From assembly GCF_014212135.1 (NCBI RefSeq), contig NZ_JACJVQ010000005.1, forward strand, positions 606,892 through 670,891: a stretch of DNA of 64,000 nucleotides, read 5' to 3'. This stretch comes from Cohnella thailandensis (lineage in GTDB: Bacteria > Bacillota > Bacilli > Paenibacillales > Paenibacillaceae). Shown piece after piece: positions 9,136 through 17,694 of the stretch (the first letter of the stretch is position 1; the number at the start of each line of letters is the position of its first letter). The notes under the pieces were generated by a model, which saw only the letters and a program-made list of their open reading frames with translations, made no database searches and had not been told where the DNA came from. The position numbers were made by a program, and so were the translations under genes.

Positions 9136-9192
9136 AAAGACACGCCGAATCTGCCCATTGGCGAAGCGAACAGAAGGAACGGAGGTTAATCC

Positions 9193-11459
9193 ATGAAGAA
9201 GGCCTTCAAAGCTGGCAAGAAAGCGGGGAAGCTTGTGCAAGGAATCCGTTTGGAACGGTTAGACCGCGGTCTCTTGGCGGTGTCCGTTCCGGAAGGAGTA
9301 TTCTTGAGCTGGAGGTTCTTGCGCGAGGAGGCGACGGGTTATTCGGATCGCGGATTGACGGGAACCGACTTCCGCGTTTACCGGATGGACTGCCGCTGGC
9401 GGTCGTTAGAGATAGCGCGAACTATCTGGACCGCGAGGGCACTCCGGAGTCCGTATACGAAGTTAGAGCGGTTAACGGGGGCAAGGAGACGGACCGCAGC
9501 CGGGAAGCGAAGCCATGGACGAACCTTTATCAAGAGGTGCCGCTGGCGAAGCCGGAGGACGGCGTGACGCCGGCGGGCGAGAGATTCCATTATTCGGCGA
9601 ACGACATGAGCGTAGGGGATGTCGACGGGGATGGCCGGTACGAACTGTTCGTTAAGTGGGATCCTTCCAATTCCAAGGACGTCTCCCATTCCGGCTACAC
9701 CGGACCGGTTTATCTCGATTGTTACAAGCTGGACGGTACTTTGCTGTACCGCATCGACCTGGGCGTCAATATTCGGGCGGGAGCGCATTACACCCAGTTT
9801 CTGGTCTACGATTTCGATGGCGACGGGCGCGCGGAGCTGATGCTGAAGACCGCTCCGGGGACCCGGACTATCCGATACGATGGGGCGGGCGATCCGCTGT
9901 CCGAGAAATACATTACCCTTCTCCCCCAAGACGTAGAAGCGGGTTATCGCCATGAAGACGACTACCGGATGAGCCGGGACGATTACGAGGAGCATGTCGT
10001 TCGGATGTTTCTTAGGTGGCGCGAGCACGAGGAGGTCGTTGCCGGGCGTTGGCCTTCCACCCTCGAGGAATGCTTCGGCATGGACAGAAAGTACGAGTAC
10101 CCGTTGTCCAGGGAAGACGCCGAGCGATTGGCGGCGTATTTCTTGGACGAATACGCTCCTTCCCGCAGCGAGAGGAACCGGCTTCGCGCCTTTGAGGGCT
10201 TCATCTTAAGCGGGCCTGAATACTTGACGGTGTTCCGCGGGGAAACGGGAGAGGAGCTGCAAACGATCCGCTACAAGCCGGGGAGACATGACGACGGACT
10301 CATGTGGGGCGATTATTCTTGGCGAAGGATCGAGCCGGGCAACCGGGTCGATCGTTTCCTGGCCGGAGTGGCGTATCTGGACGGCGCGAATCCGTACGCG
10401 GTGTTCGCCCGTGGCTATTACTCGAGAGCCGCCGCGGTCGCCTACGCGTGGGACGGCACGCAGCTGCGGGAACATTGGTACGTCGACAGCGGCTGGGTTC
10501 GAATGAACAATCCGTTCGGAGACACTCTCGGGCTTAAGGACGGGGACAGCCCAAGCCATGGCAGCCTCGCGGGTCAAGGCGCTCACTCCTTGAGCGTGGC
10601 GGACGTGGACGGCGACGGCTGCCAGGAGATCGTTTACGGCGCGGCGACGATCGATCATGACGGTTCGATCCTTTACAGCTCGGGGGGATTCTTGCCCGCG
10701 GGCAGCTCGGATCCGGGCGCTTATGCCAAGCTGGGCCACGGAGACGCTCTGCACGTGGCGAACATCGATCCGGATCGACCGGGCCTCGAGATCTTCATGG
10801 TGCACGAGAACGGCAAGCACGCTCCATACGGCTACACGTTGCGCGATGCCGCGACCGGCGAGGTGCTGCACGGGGCGTTCGCCAGCGGGGATGTCGGCCG
10901 CGGCATGATCGGACAGGTCGAGCCCGCCATCCGAGGGCTTCAACTCTGGTCGAGCGAAGACATTCACAGCCAAGATACGGGCGGCTTGCTGACGGCTAAG
11001 GGAGAAAAGATCGATTCGAGAGCACCGGGCACGAACATGAGCATCAAATGGGCCCCGGACATGACGACCCAGATTATCGTCGGCTCCTTCGACGAAGACG
11101 TCTCCATAGTCGATTGGCGGCGGGGACGTCTGCTGTCGGCGGAAGGAGCGCGTTCGAACAACGGAACCAAGGGCAATCCGTGCCTCGTGGCCGACTTGTT
11201 CGGCGATTGGAGGGAGGAGCTTCTCGTGAGAAACGAAGACAGCTCCGCGATCCGAATCTATACGAGCACCGAGCTGACCGATCGCAAGCTGTACACGCTG
11301 ATGCACGATCCTCAATACCGCGTCGGAATCGCATGGCAGAACGTGGTTTACAACCAGCCGTGTTATCCGAGCTTCTATATGGCCTCCGATATCGATTGGT
11401 CTCAAGTTCCGCTTTCCGACTTCGAGGAGGAGAGGAGCGGCGGGGAGGAAGAAGGTTAG
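9193..11459 (+). pseudogene. Rhamnogalacturonan lyase family PL11 (YesW/YesX-like), interrupted by a frameshift near 9385
   Basis: PL11 lyases cut the rhamnose-galacturonate backbone of RG-I by beta-elimination. The N-terminus (9193 onward: LDRGLLAVSVPEGVFLSWRFL) is in one frame, and the rest, including NYLDREGTPESVYEVRAVNG and SANDMSVGDVDGDG, is in another. Restoring one G in CCGGATGG (9381-9388) gives the expected 'VYRDG' and a continuous ~755-aa protein. The largest uninterrupted ORF is 9537-11459. Ca-binding DxDxDG-type repeats of the eight-blade propeller are clear (VDGDGRYEL, FDGDGRAEL, VDGDGCQEI). There is an insertion of about 90 residues before ILSGPEYLTVF. No signal peptide is seen, so the protein is probably cytoplasmic like YesX. 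Either a true inactivating deletion or a sequencing error in a G-run. Confidence 0.85.
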
Positions 11460-11481
11460 GCGGGATCGCCCGACACCGTGC

Positions 11482-11659
11482 CGAGATCGTCTCATGCGAG
11501 ACGATCCCCACGCCAAAGTATCAGTCCTTCGCCGAGATCGTCTCATGCGAGACGATCCCCACGCCAAAGTATCAGTCCTTCGCCGAGATCGTCTCATTCG
11601 AGACGATCCCCACGCCAAAGTATCAGTCCTTCGCCGAGATCGTCTCATTCGAGACGATC
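11482..11659. repeat. Tandem hairpin array A: 51-bp unit, 3 full copies plus a final hairpin
   Basis: Units begin at 11482, 11533, 11584 and 11635, a period of exactly 51 bp. Each starts with the palindrome GATCGTCTC-NNNN-GAGACGATC; the loop is ATGC in copies 1-2 and ATTC in copies 3-4. A conserved spacer containing CCAAAGTATCAGTCCTT follows. The array fills the gap between the convergent PL11 and GH42 genes; its last stem ends 3 nt from the GH42 stop. Possible roles are multi-hairpin terminator, 3'-UTR stabiliser or expandable repeat. Confidence 0.9.
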
Positions 11660-11662
11660 TTC

Positions 11663-13666
11663 TTATCTTCCGCCTTCCTCCCTATTGAACCGCACGATCT
11701 TGAACTCATAGCGCCCGACCCGCAATTCGCCTGGCGGTAAAGCTTCCCCGGTCGAAGGGTCCCAACCGGGACGCGGCAGGGTGACGCTGCCGCCGGAACC
11801 GTCCATGTTGACGACGACCCATAGATCGTAACCGTCCCCACGGCGGGGAGCCACGATCGTTCCTCCAGACACGTCGCTGCGGACAGAGACATGGGCTTCG
11901 TCGGCATAGTGCAGCATCAGCTTCTCCAGCAGACGCTCGCCCTCCTCCCCGGCCGGCATGGAACCAAGGAGCACGAGCTTCCCCTTGCCGATGCGCTTCT
12001 CGGTCGCGAAGGCGAAACCGGGAGTCAAGCCTTCCTCGACGATCCCGACGGCCGTCGCATCCTTCGGCTCGAACACCTCGCTCCACATCGATAAAGGGGC
12101 GGACAGCCCGAACGCCCGCCCGCGGCTTGCGCTCTCGTCCATCGGATAGCTGTAGACGGCTTCCGCGCCCGCCAGCTTCTCCAATTCTCCCAGTGCCGCG
12201 TCGGTGTGCAAGGTATGCTCCTCCGTGCGGGTTCCCGTCAGCGGCCCGGCGATCCAGACGCCTCCGTCCCGCATGAAAGCCTTCGCGCGTTCCGTCAATT
12301 CCGGAGAGAGATAAGGAAGGAACGGCGTAAACAGAAGCTTGTAACCGTCTAACTCCGCGCCCTCCGGAACGACGTCCCGGTGGAGACCGGCCGCAAGCAG
12401 CCGCTCGTAGAAGCCGGTCATGAGCCCGCGATGGTTCATTCGGCGGTGCGGCTCCGTCAGAAGGAACGCCTTCGCCCGATCCGAGTAGACGAGCGCGACC
12501 TCGGCTTGGGCAGGCCGGGTATCCGCGAGCGCCGGCTCCAGCCGCTTTCGGGCTTCCTCCACCTCCAGCACGTTCGCGTAGCCGACGGTAGGCTTGCCCC
12601 ATGCGCTGAGAACCGAGCCGTGCGGCTGCTCGCAGCCGGCTCGCTGCTGGCGCCAGAGCCAATAGCAGAACGCTTCGGCCCCCAGGGCGTAAGCGGCCGC
12701 GGCTTCCGCCTTTAAGTACCCGTTCGGGTGAGGCTTGGCCCAGCTCGTAAGCGATCCCGCGTAGGAGGGGCTTGTCTCCATGATCCAATACCCCTTGCCT
12801 CTCTTGAAGTTTCGCCATAGATCGTTGTTGAACAGATAGGCCGTCGCGTTATCGCAGGTGGCGTACGTGTCGAAGGAAGCGAAGTCGAGCCCGCGGAACA
12901 GCCGCTCGTTATCCGCGTGGAAGGCGACGCTCCCGTTGTGCGTGATCGGGGCGTCCGAATGCTTGCGAAGGATCGTCGCTTGCTCGTCCGCGAATTCGGC
13001 GAGCTTCTCCATGGAGAATAGCCGGTACATCGTTCGAAGAGAGGAGTTGTGAAGGAACGGAGCCGGACCCGGACTGGGCACCTGCCCGAAGCCGGCGTAG
13101 CGTTCGCTCCAAATGTCCGTCCCCCAAGCCTCGTTCAGCTTATCGATCGTGCCGTAGCGGGAACGCAGCCATTCACGCCAGAGCGAAAGGCATTCCGGGC
13201 AGAAGCATTCCGCGACGTGGGCTTTGAACTCGTTATCGAGCTGCCAGGCGACAAGACCGGGCAGCCGCCCGAGCTCGCGGGAGAGCCTTTCGGCAATCGC
13301 GGCCGCCCTGCTCCGGTAATAGGCCTGATTCGTGCAGGCGTGCTGCCTTGAGCCGTGCTGCATCCTCTCCAGCTTCTCGTTCACGTGCATCCGTTCGGGG
13401 TGGCCGTGCGAGAACCAGATCGGCGGCGTTGCCGTAGGGGTGCACATGACCGTCTCGATCCCATTGTCGTTAAGCAGCCCGATTATCCGGGCGAAGAAGC
13501 CGAGCTCGATTCGCCCTTCCTCCGGCTCCATTTTGGACCATGCGAACTCTCCGAGCCGCACGACGTTGATACCAGCCTTCTTCATTTCTTCCGCATCTTG
13601 AAGAAGAGTTCTCTCGTCCCAAAGCTCCGGGTACCAGGCGGCCCCGTGATACAGCTTGTCAGCCAC
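11663..13666 (-). CDS. Beta-galactosidase, glycoside hydrolase family 42 (YesZ-like)
   Basis: 667 aa, normal for GH42. The N-terminal TIM barrel begins at HGAAWYPELWDE. The acid/base Glu146 lies in WQLDNEF and the nucleophile Glu297 in WIMETSPS. The Zn-binding cysteines seen in many GH42 enzymes are present (Cys111, Cys154, Cys156, Cys159 in CFCPEC). A trimerisation domain and a small C-terminal beta domain follow. There is no signal peptide, so it probably acts in the cytoplasm on galactose side chains of imported RG-I fragments, as proposed for B. subtilis YesZ. It has its own promoter on the minus strand (13700-13736), matching the other island promoters. Confidence 0.93.
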   Translation of the reverse strand: MADKLYHGAAWYPELWDERTLLQDAEEMKKAGINVVRLGEFAWSKMEPEEGRIELGFFARIIGLLNDNGIETVMCTPTATPPIWFSHGHPERMHVNEKLERMQHGSRQHACTNQAYYRSRAAAIAERLSRELGRLPGLVAWQLDNEFKAHVAECFCPECLSLWREWLRSRYGTIDKLNEAWGTDIWSERYAGFGQVPSPGPAPFLHNSSLRTMYRLFSMEKLAEFADEQATILRKHSDAPITHNGSVAFHADNERLFRGLDFASFDTYATCDNATAYLFNNDLWRNFKRGKGYWIMETSPSYAGSLTSWAKPHPNGYLKAEAAAAYALGAEAFCYWLWRQQRAGCEQPHGSVLSAWGKPTVGYANVLEVEEARKRLEPALADTRPAQAEVALVYSDRAKAFLLTEPHRRMNHRGLMTGFYERLLAAGLHRDVVPEGAELDGYKLLFTPFLPYLSPELTERAKAFMRDGGVWIAGPLTGTRTEEHTLHTDAALGELEKLAGAEAVYSYPMDESASRGRAFGLSAPLSMWSEVFEPKDATAVGIVEEGLTPGFAFATEKRIGKGKLVLLGSMPAGEEGERLLEKLMLHYADEAHVSVRSDVSGGTIVAPRRGDGYDLWVVVNMDGSGGSVTLPRPGWDPSTGEALPPGELRVGRYEFKIVRFNREEGGR

Positions 13667-13699
13667 TACATCGCCTGCTTTCCATGAGTAGTCGCCTCT

Positions 13700-13736
13700 A
13701 CTATAGACTTGCGGAATTCGAACGGCAATTGGACGA
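13700..13736 (-). promoter_or_regulatory. Island promoter 2 (minus strand) for the GH42 gene
   Basis: Read on the minus strand: box GTCCAA (13734-13729), -35 TTGCCG (13728-13723), a spacer of exactly 17 bp, -10 TATAGT (13705-13700). It has the same layout as the promoters at 9098, 13841 and 20143, and lies ~35 bp upstream of the GH42 start. Confidence 0.6.
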
Positions 13737-13840
13737 TTTTGAGAGGCCGCCGCCTCGGCTTTTGACTGTTTTAACGGATTAGCACTTTATTGACGGAAGG
13801 GCGGAACAGGCGCCGTTACGCGGCTTTCGGCAGCGTCAAA

Positions 13841-13878
13841 AATGTCTAATTGGCGGTAAGCGGCCGGGGACGCATAAT
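13841..13878 (+). promoter_or_regulatory. Island promoter 3 for the ABC importer operon
   Basis: AATGTCTAA begins at 13841, the -35 TTGGCG is at 13850-13855, the spacer is 17 bp and the -10 CATAAT is at 13873-13878. It shares its box and spacing with the other three island promoters and precedes the permease gene by ~90 bp. The rest of the 302-bp divergent gap (13667-13968) shows nothing else I recognise. Confidence 0.65.
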
Positions 13879-13968
13879 GAACACCAAGGACGGCTCGGAA
13901 CTCGCCGGGCCGCAACCGCAAACAACCATTCCGCATTCATGGACGCGATCTCAGGGAGGTGACAAGAA

Positions 13969-14946
13969 ATGAAGATCAGGACCGAGCCGAATCCAGGCAG
14001 CGGATCCGTCGCGGCAGCCGCGCCGACTGCTTCGTTGGGCAGAACGAGAAGGTGGGCCAAGCTGAAGAAGGACAAATGGATTTATCTCTTGCTGGCTCCG
14101 GGCCTTCTTTATTTCCTTATTTTCAAGTATGTGCCCATGTGGGGGATTCTGCTTGCGTTTAAGGACTACCAGCCGTTTCTGGGCTTCTGGAAAAGCTCGT
14201 GGGTCGGCTTCGAGCATTTCAAGATTTTCTTCGGAAATCCCGAGTTTGTCATGCTGCTGCGCAACACGTTGATCCTGTCGTTCTACAACCTGCTCTTCTA
14301 CTTCCCGGTGCCGATCATTCTCGCGCTGCTGCTGAACGAGGTTCGCCGAGCGTACTTTAAACGAACGATCCAGACTCTGATCTACGTGCCGCACTTTATC
14401 TCCATGGTTATCGTGGCCAGCCTTACCTATGTATTCCTGACGACCCAAGGGGGCATCGTCAACGGGCTGCTGGAGAAGTACACCGGAAGCACGATCGACT
14501 TCCTGGCGAGCCCGGACTGGTTCCGGCCGATGATCATCCTTCAGACGATCTGGAAAGAAAGCGGTTTCGGAACGATTATCTTCCTGGCCGCGCTGGCCGG
14601 GGTCGACGTCGAGCAGTACGAAGCGGCGATCATGGACGGCGCCAATCGCTGGCGTCAGCTGTGGCACATCACGCTCCCGTCGATTCGCAACACGATCGTC
14701 ATCCTGCTCATTCTGCGGATGGGGGAAGTGATGGACAACGGCTTCGAGCAGATCTACCTGATGCTGAATCCGCTCAACCGCGAAGTGGCGGAGGTGTTCG
14801 ATACCTACGTCTACATGATGGGGATTACGCAAGGGGCGTTCAGCTACAGCACGGCCGTCGGCCTGTTCAAGGCGGTCATCGGAGTCATCCTCGTGCTGGG
14901 GTCGAACTGGCTGGCCAAGCGTTTCGGACAAACCGGCATCTATTGA
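13969..14946 (+). CDS. Carbohydrate ABC transporter permease, LplB family
   Basis: 325 aa. An Arg/Lys-rich cytoplasmic N-terminus is followed by six predicted membrane segments beginning at WIYLLLAPGLLYFLIF (residues ~43-58). The EAA loop that contacts the ATPase is EAAIMDGANRWRQLWHITLP (about 224-243). It is closest in type to LplB/YtcP-group permeases for oligosaccharides from plant cell walls. It is the first gene of a three-gene importer operon (permease, permease, lipoprotein). No ATPase gene is present; in Bacillus such importers share MsmX, and the same is inferred here. The ribosome binding site GGGAGGTG precedes the ATG. Confidence 0.9.
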   Translation: MKIRTEPNPGSGSVAAAAPTASLGRTRRWAKLKKDKWIYLLLAPGLLYFLIFKYVPMWGILLAFKDYQPFLGFWKSSWVGFEHFKIFFGNPEFVMLLRNTLILSFYNLLFYFPVPIILALLLNEVRRAYFKRTIQTLIYVPHFISMVIVASLTYVFLTTQGGIVNGLLEKYTGSTIDFLASPDWFRPMIILQTIWKESGFGTIIFLAALAGVDVEQYEAAIMDGANRWRQLWHITLPSIRNTIVILLILRMGEVMDNGFEQIYLMLNPLNREVAEVFDTYVYMMGITQGAFSYSTAVGLFKAVIGVILVLGSNWLAKRFGQTGIY

Positions 14947-14981
14947 TCTACCCTCGGATCCCGTGAGAAGGAGGCAGACCC

Positions 14982-15866
14982 TTGAACAAAACGTACCGGA
15001 CCTTCGGCGGAACCGTCTTCGACGCCGCGAACTACATCGTGCTGTCCGCCATCGGCATCGCCGCCGTTCTCCCGTTCCTATACGTTGTAGCGGGCTCGTT
15101 CGCGAGCGATACGGAATTGACGCAGCGGGCATTCTTCATCGTCCCTCACTCGTTCTCGCTGATGGCCTACAAGTACATTTTTTCGACCGACACCATTTTG
15201 CACAGCCTGATGAATTCCATGTACGTGACCGTAGTCGGAACTCTCGTCAACCTGGTCTTCACCGTTACGATGGCTTACGGACTCTCCAAAAAGAACGTCG
15301 CCGGACGAAATATGATAATGAACCTGATCATATTCTCCATGTTGTTCGGGGGCGGCCTCATCCCGACCTATCTGGTCGTCAGGGAGCTGCAACTGCTCGA
15401 TTCGTACTGGGCGCTCATGCTGCCCGGCGCGATCAGCGCGTTCAACCTCATCATCGTCAAGAACTTCTTCCAGGAGCTCCCGCCGGAGCTGGAGGAAGCG
15501 GCCAAGATTGACGGATGCTCGGACCTGAGCCTGCTGTGGAGAATCGTGCTGCCGCTGTCGATGCCCGTTCTCGCCACGTTCACCTTGTTCTATGCCGTCG
15601 GGCATTGGAACAACTTTTTCTCCGCGCTGCTGTATATCAACGATCCGGAGAAGTGGCCGCTTCAGGTCATGCTCAGGCAGATCGTGCTGCTCTCCCAGAT
15701 GGCCGCGGGCAGCGCCGACAGCGTCGATTACAATTACGTTCAGCAAGCCCAGCAATCGATCAAGATGGCGGTCATCGTCGTCGGCACTCTTCCTATCCTG
15801 TTCGTATATCCGTTCCTTCAGAAGCATTTCGCCAAGGGAGTGTTGATCGGTTCGGTCAAGGGGTGA
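14982..15866 (+). CDS. Carbohydrate ABC transporter permease, LplC/YtcP family
   Basis: 294 aa, six predicted membrane segments. The EAA motif is EEAAKIDGCSDLSLLWRIVL (~172-191). The family signature FGGGLIPTYLVVRELQLLDSYWALMLPG is complete in the centre of the protein. The ribosome binding site GAGAAGGAGG lies upstream of the TTG start at 14982, which follows the first permease by 35 nt. It forms a heterodimer with the LplB-type permease and receives substrate from the lipoprotein encoded downstream. The substrate is inferred to be RG-I oligosaccharides from context. Confidence 0.9.
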   Translation: MNKTYRTFGGTVFDAANYIVLSAIGIAAVLPFLYVVAGSFASDTELTQRAFFIVPHSFSLMAYKYIFSTDTILHSLMNSMYVTVVGTLVNLVFTVTMAYGLSKKNVAGRNMIMNLIIFSMLFGGGLIPTYLVVRELQLLDSYWALMLPGAISAFNLIIVKNFFQELPPELEEAAKIDGCSDLSLLWRIVLPLSMPVLATFTLFYAVGHWNNFFSALLYINDPEKWPLQVMLRQIVLLSQMAAGSADSVDYNYVQQAQQSIKMAVIVVGTLPILFVYPFLQKHFAKGVLIGSVKG

Positions 15867-15940
15867 ACGGATGGCGATATCGATTGGCCTGCAAGGATGC
15901 ACTTCATTCATTCGTTTATTTTAAAAAGGGAGGAACACAA

Positions 15941-17548
15941 ATGAGACAAAGAAAGTTGAAATCGTGGACCATTCTTGCGGCAAGCGCGGTTGCGCTGGCG
16001 TCCCTGGCCGGATGCGGGGGAGACAACTCGAACTCGAACTCGAATTCGAATTCGGAATCGGCCGCTTCTCCGAAGGCTTCGCCCTCCGGCTCCGCGGGTC
16101 AGAAGGCCGGAACGGAGAAGCCGCTTGACTTAAGCATCATGCTGCCGATCTTCAAGACGAACTACCCTAAGGACGACGGCCCGGTCACCACGGAGATCGA
16201 GAAGAGAACGAACACGAACATTCACCTGGAATGGGTTCCTAACGCTTCCTACGCGGACAAATTCAACATTACGCTCGCATCGGGCAAGCTCCCTACGATT
16301 ATCTACGTGCCGGACGTCAAAAATCCCAGCTTCGTCAACGCCGCCAAGAACGGCGCGTTCTGGGATCTGACCGGGTATCTGAAGGATTACGAGTACTTGA
16401 GCCAGGCGAACGAGGTCATCCTTAACAACTCGACCGTCGAAGGCAAGAATTACGGCATCTACCGCGGACGTGCGCTGGGCCGCAACGGCATCAATTACCG
16501 CAAGGATTGGCTGGAAGCGGTAGGCATGCAGCCCCCGAAGACGATAGACGATTTCTACAACATGTTGAAAGCGTTTAAAGAGAAGGACCCGGACAAGAAC
16601 GGCAAGGACGACACGTACGGCATGGTGCTCGTCAAGTGGACCGGGCAATGGGCGAGCGGTTTCGATACGATCAAGCTGTGGTTTGGGGCGCCGAACAAGT
16701 GGGGAGTCGTAGACGGCAAGCTGGTGCCGGAGCATCAGACGAAGGAATATCTGGAAGCGCTCAAATTCATGAAGAAGCTGTACGAAGAAAAGCTGATCAA
16801 CCAAGACTTCGCCGTGTTCGACAGCGCGAAGTGGAACGATCCCGTCGTCAACAATCAGGCCGGCGTCATCGTCGACGTTACCGACAACGCGGCGCGCCTG
16901 GACGATAAGATCCACGCGGCGCTTGCCTTGGAAGGCAAGGACAACCCGGACGTTCACTACGTGGACAATATGATCGGCGTGATCGGCGATCACGGGCTCC
17001 GCGCGCTGCCGACTTCCGGCTTCGCGGGCATGCTGGCGATTCCGAAGTCGACGGTCAAGACCGAGGAGGAGCTGAAGCGCGTGCTCGCGTTCATTGACCG
17101 GATGAACCAGCCGGAGCTTCAGACTCTGGCCGGGTACGGAATCGAAGGCAAGCATTATACGCTCGACGGCAGCGATATCGTTCAGAGCAAAGACACCGCT
17201 CTCCTCGAGTCGGAGGTCGAGGGGCTGAACCAGATGCTGACGTTCATTCCGGCCGATCAAGGCTTGAAGGTCAAGCAAACGCCGCTTCGCCTCCAAACGA
17301 CCAAAATCCAGAAGGAAGCGGAGCAATACATCGTGCCGAATCCGGCCGAGCCGTTCATCTCGACCGTCTACTCGCAGAAGGGCCAGCAGCTCGACAACAT
17401 CATCAACGACGCGCGCATTAAATTCATCGTCGGCCAAACCGACGAAGCCGGGCTTCTGTCCGCTTTCGAGACCTGGAAGAAATCGGGCGGGGACGATCTG
17501 ACGAAGGAAATGAACGAATTGTACGCGGCCGCGAACAACAAGGGATAG
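15941..17548 (+). CDS. Extracellular solute-binding lipoprotein, LplA/YtcQ family
   Basis: 535 aa from ATG 15941, which has AAAAAGGGAGG upstream; the reading frame is open further upstream but the family N-terminus and signal start here. A lipoprotein signal peptide ends in the lipobox LAGC (Cys ~25), followed by a low-complexity Asn-Ser linker coded by TCGAAY hexanucleotide repeats. The mature protein begins LDLSIMLPIFKTNYPKDDGPV and contains NYRKDWLEAVGMQPPKTIDDF, typical of large family-1 oligosaccharide-binding proteins. It captures oligosaccharides outside the membrane for the two permeases. A strong terminator follows the stop. Confidence 0.92.
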   Translation: MRQRKLKSWTILAASAVALASLAGCGGDNSNSNSNSNSESAASPKASPSGSAGQKAGTEKPLDLSIMLPIFKTNYPKDDGPVTTEIEKRTNTNIHLEWVPNASYADKFNITLASGKLPTIIYVPDVKNPSFVNAAKNGAFWDLTGYLKDYEYLSQANEVILNNSTVEGKNYGIYRGRALGRNGINYRKDWLEAVGMQPPKTIDDFYNMLKAFKEKDPDKNGKDDTYGMVLVKWTGQWASGFDTIKLWFGAPNKWGVVDGKLVPEHQTKEYLEALKFMKKLYEEKLINQDFAVFDSAKWNDPVVNNQAGVIVDVTDNAARLDDKIHAALALEGKDNPDVHYVDNMIGVIGDHGLRALPTSGFAGMLAIPKSTVKTEEELKRVLAFIDRMNQPELQTLAGYGIEGKHYTLDGSDIVQSKDTALLESEVEGLNQMLTFIPADQGLKVKQTPLRLQTTKIQKEAEQYIVPNPAEPFISTVYSQKGQQLDNIINDARIKFIVGQTDEAGLLSAFETWKKSGGDDLTKEMNELYAAANNKG

Positions 17549-17561
17549 GGATGAGAAATCA

Positions 17562-17588
17562 GGCCGTCCGGAGCGTTTCCGGACGGCC
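17562..17588 (+). terminator. Terminator after the ABC importer operon
   Basis: GGCCGTCCGGA (17562-17572) pairs perfectly with TCCGGACGGCC (17578-17588), followed by TTCTTC. It separates the importer operon from the AraC regulator gene. Confidence 0.8.
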
Positions 17589-17694
17589 TTCTTCGGCTGC
17601 CGCCCCTTTTTTTGCCTTCCCCGTCCCCTCCGTATGGGGTATTCTTGAAGGGATAGCCCGCGGGCGACGATAACGACAAACGGGTGGTGAGCGA

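Noticed and set aside
9537..11459. Complete, independent lyase gene starting at GTG 9537
   Set aside because: The frame upstream of 9537 still codes PL11-type sequence back to the frameshift near 9385, and no ribosome binding site precedes 9537.
11482..11659. CRISPR array
   Set aside because: The whole 51-bp unit, including the part that would be the spacer, is conserved between copies, and no cas gene is present; the same holds for 54544-54779.
15515..15940. N-terminal extension of the solute-binding protein by ~140 codons
   Set aside because: It lies within the upstream permease gene in another frame, and the lipoprotein signal begins at 15941.
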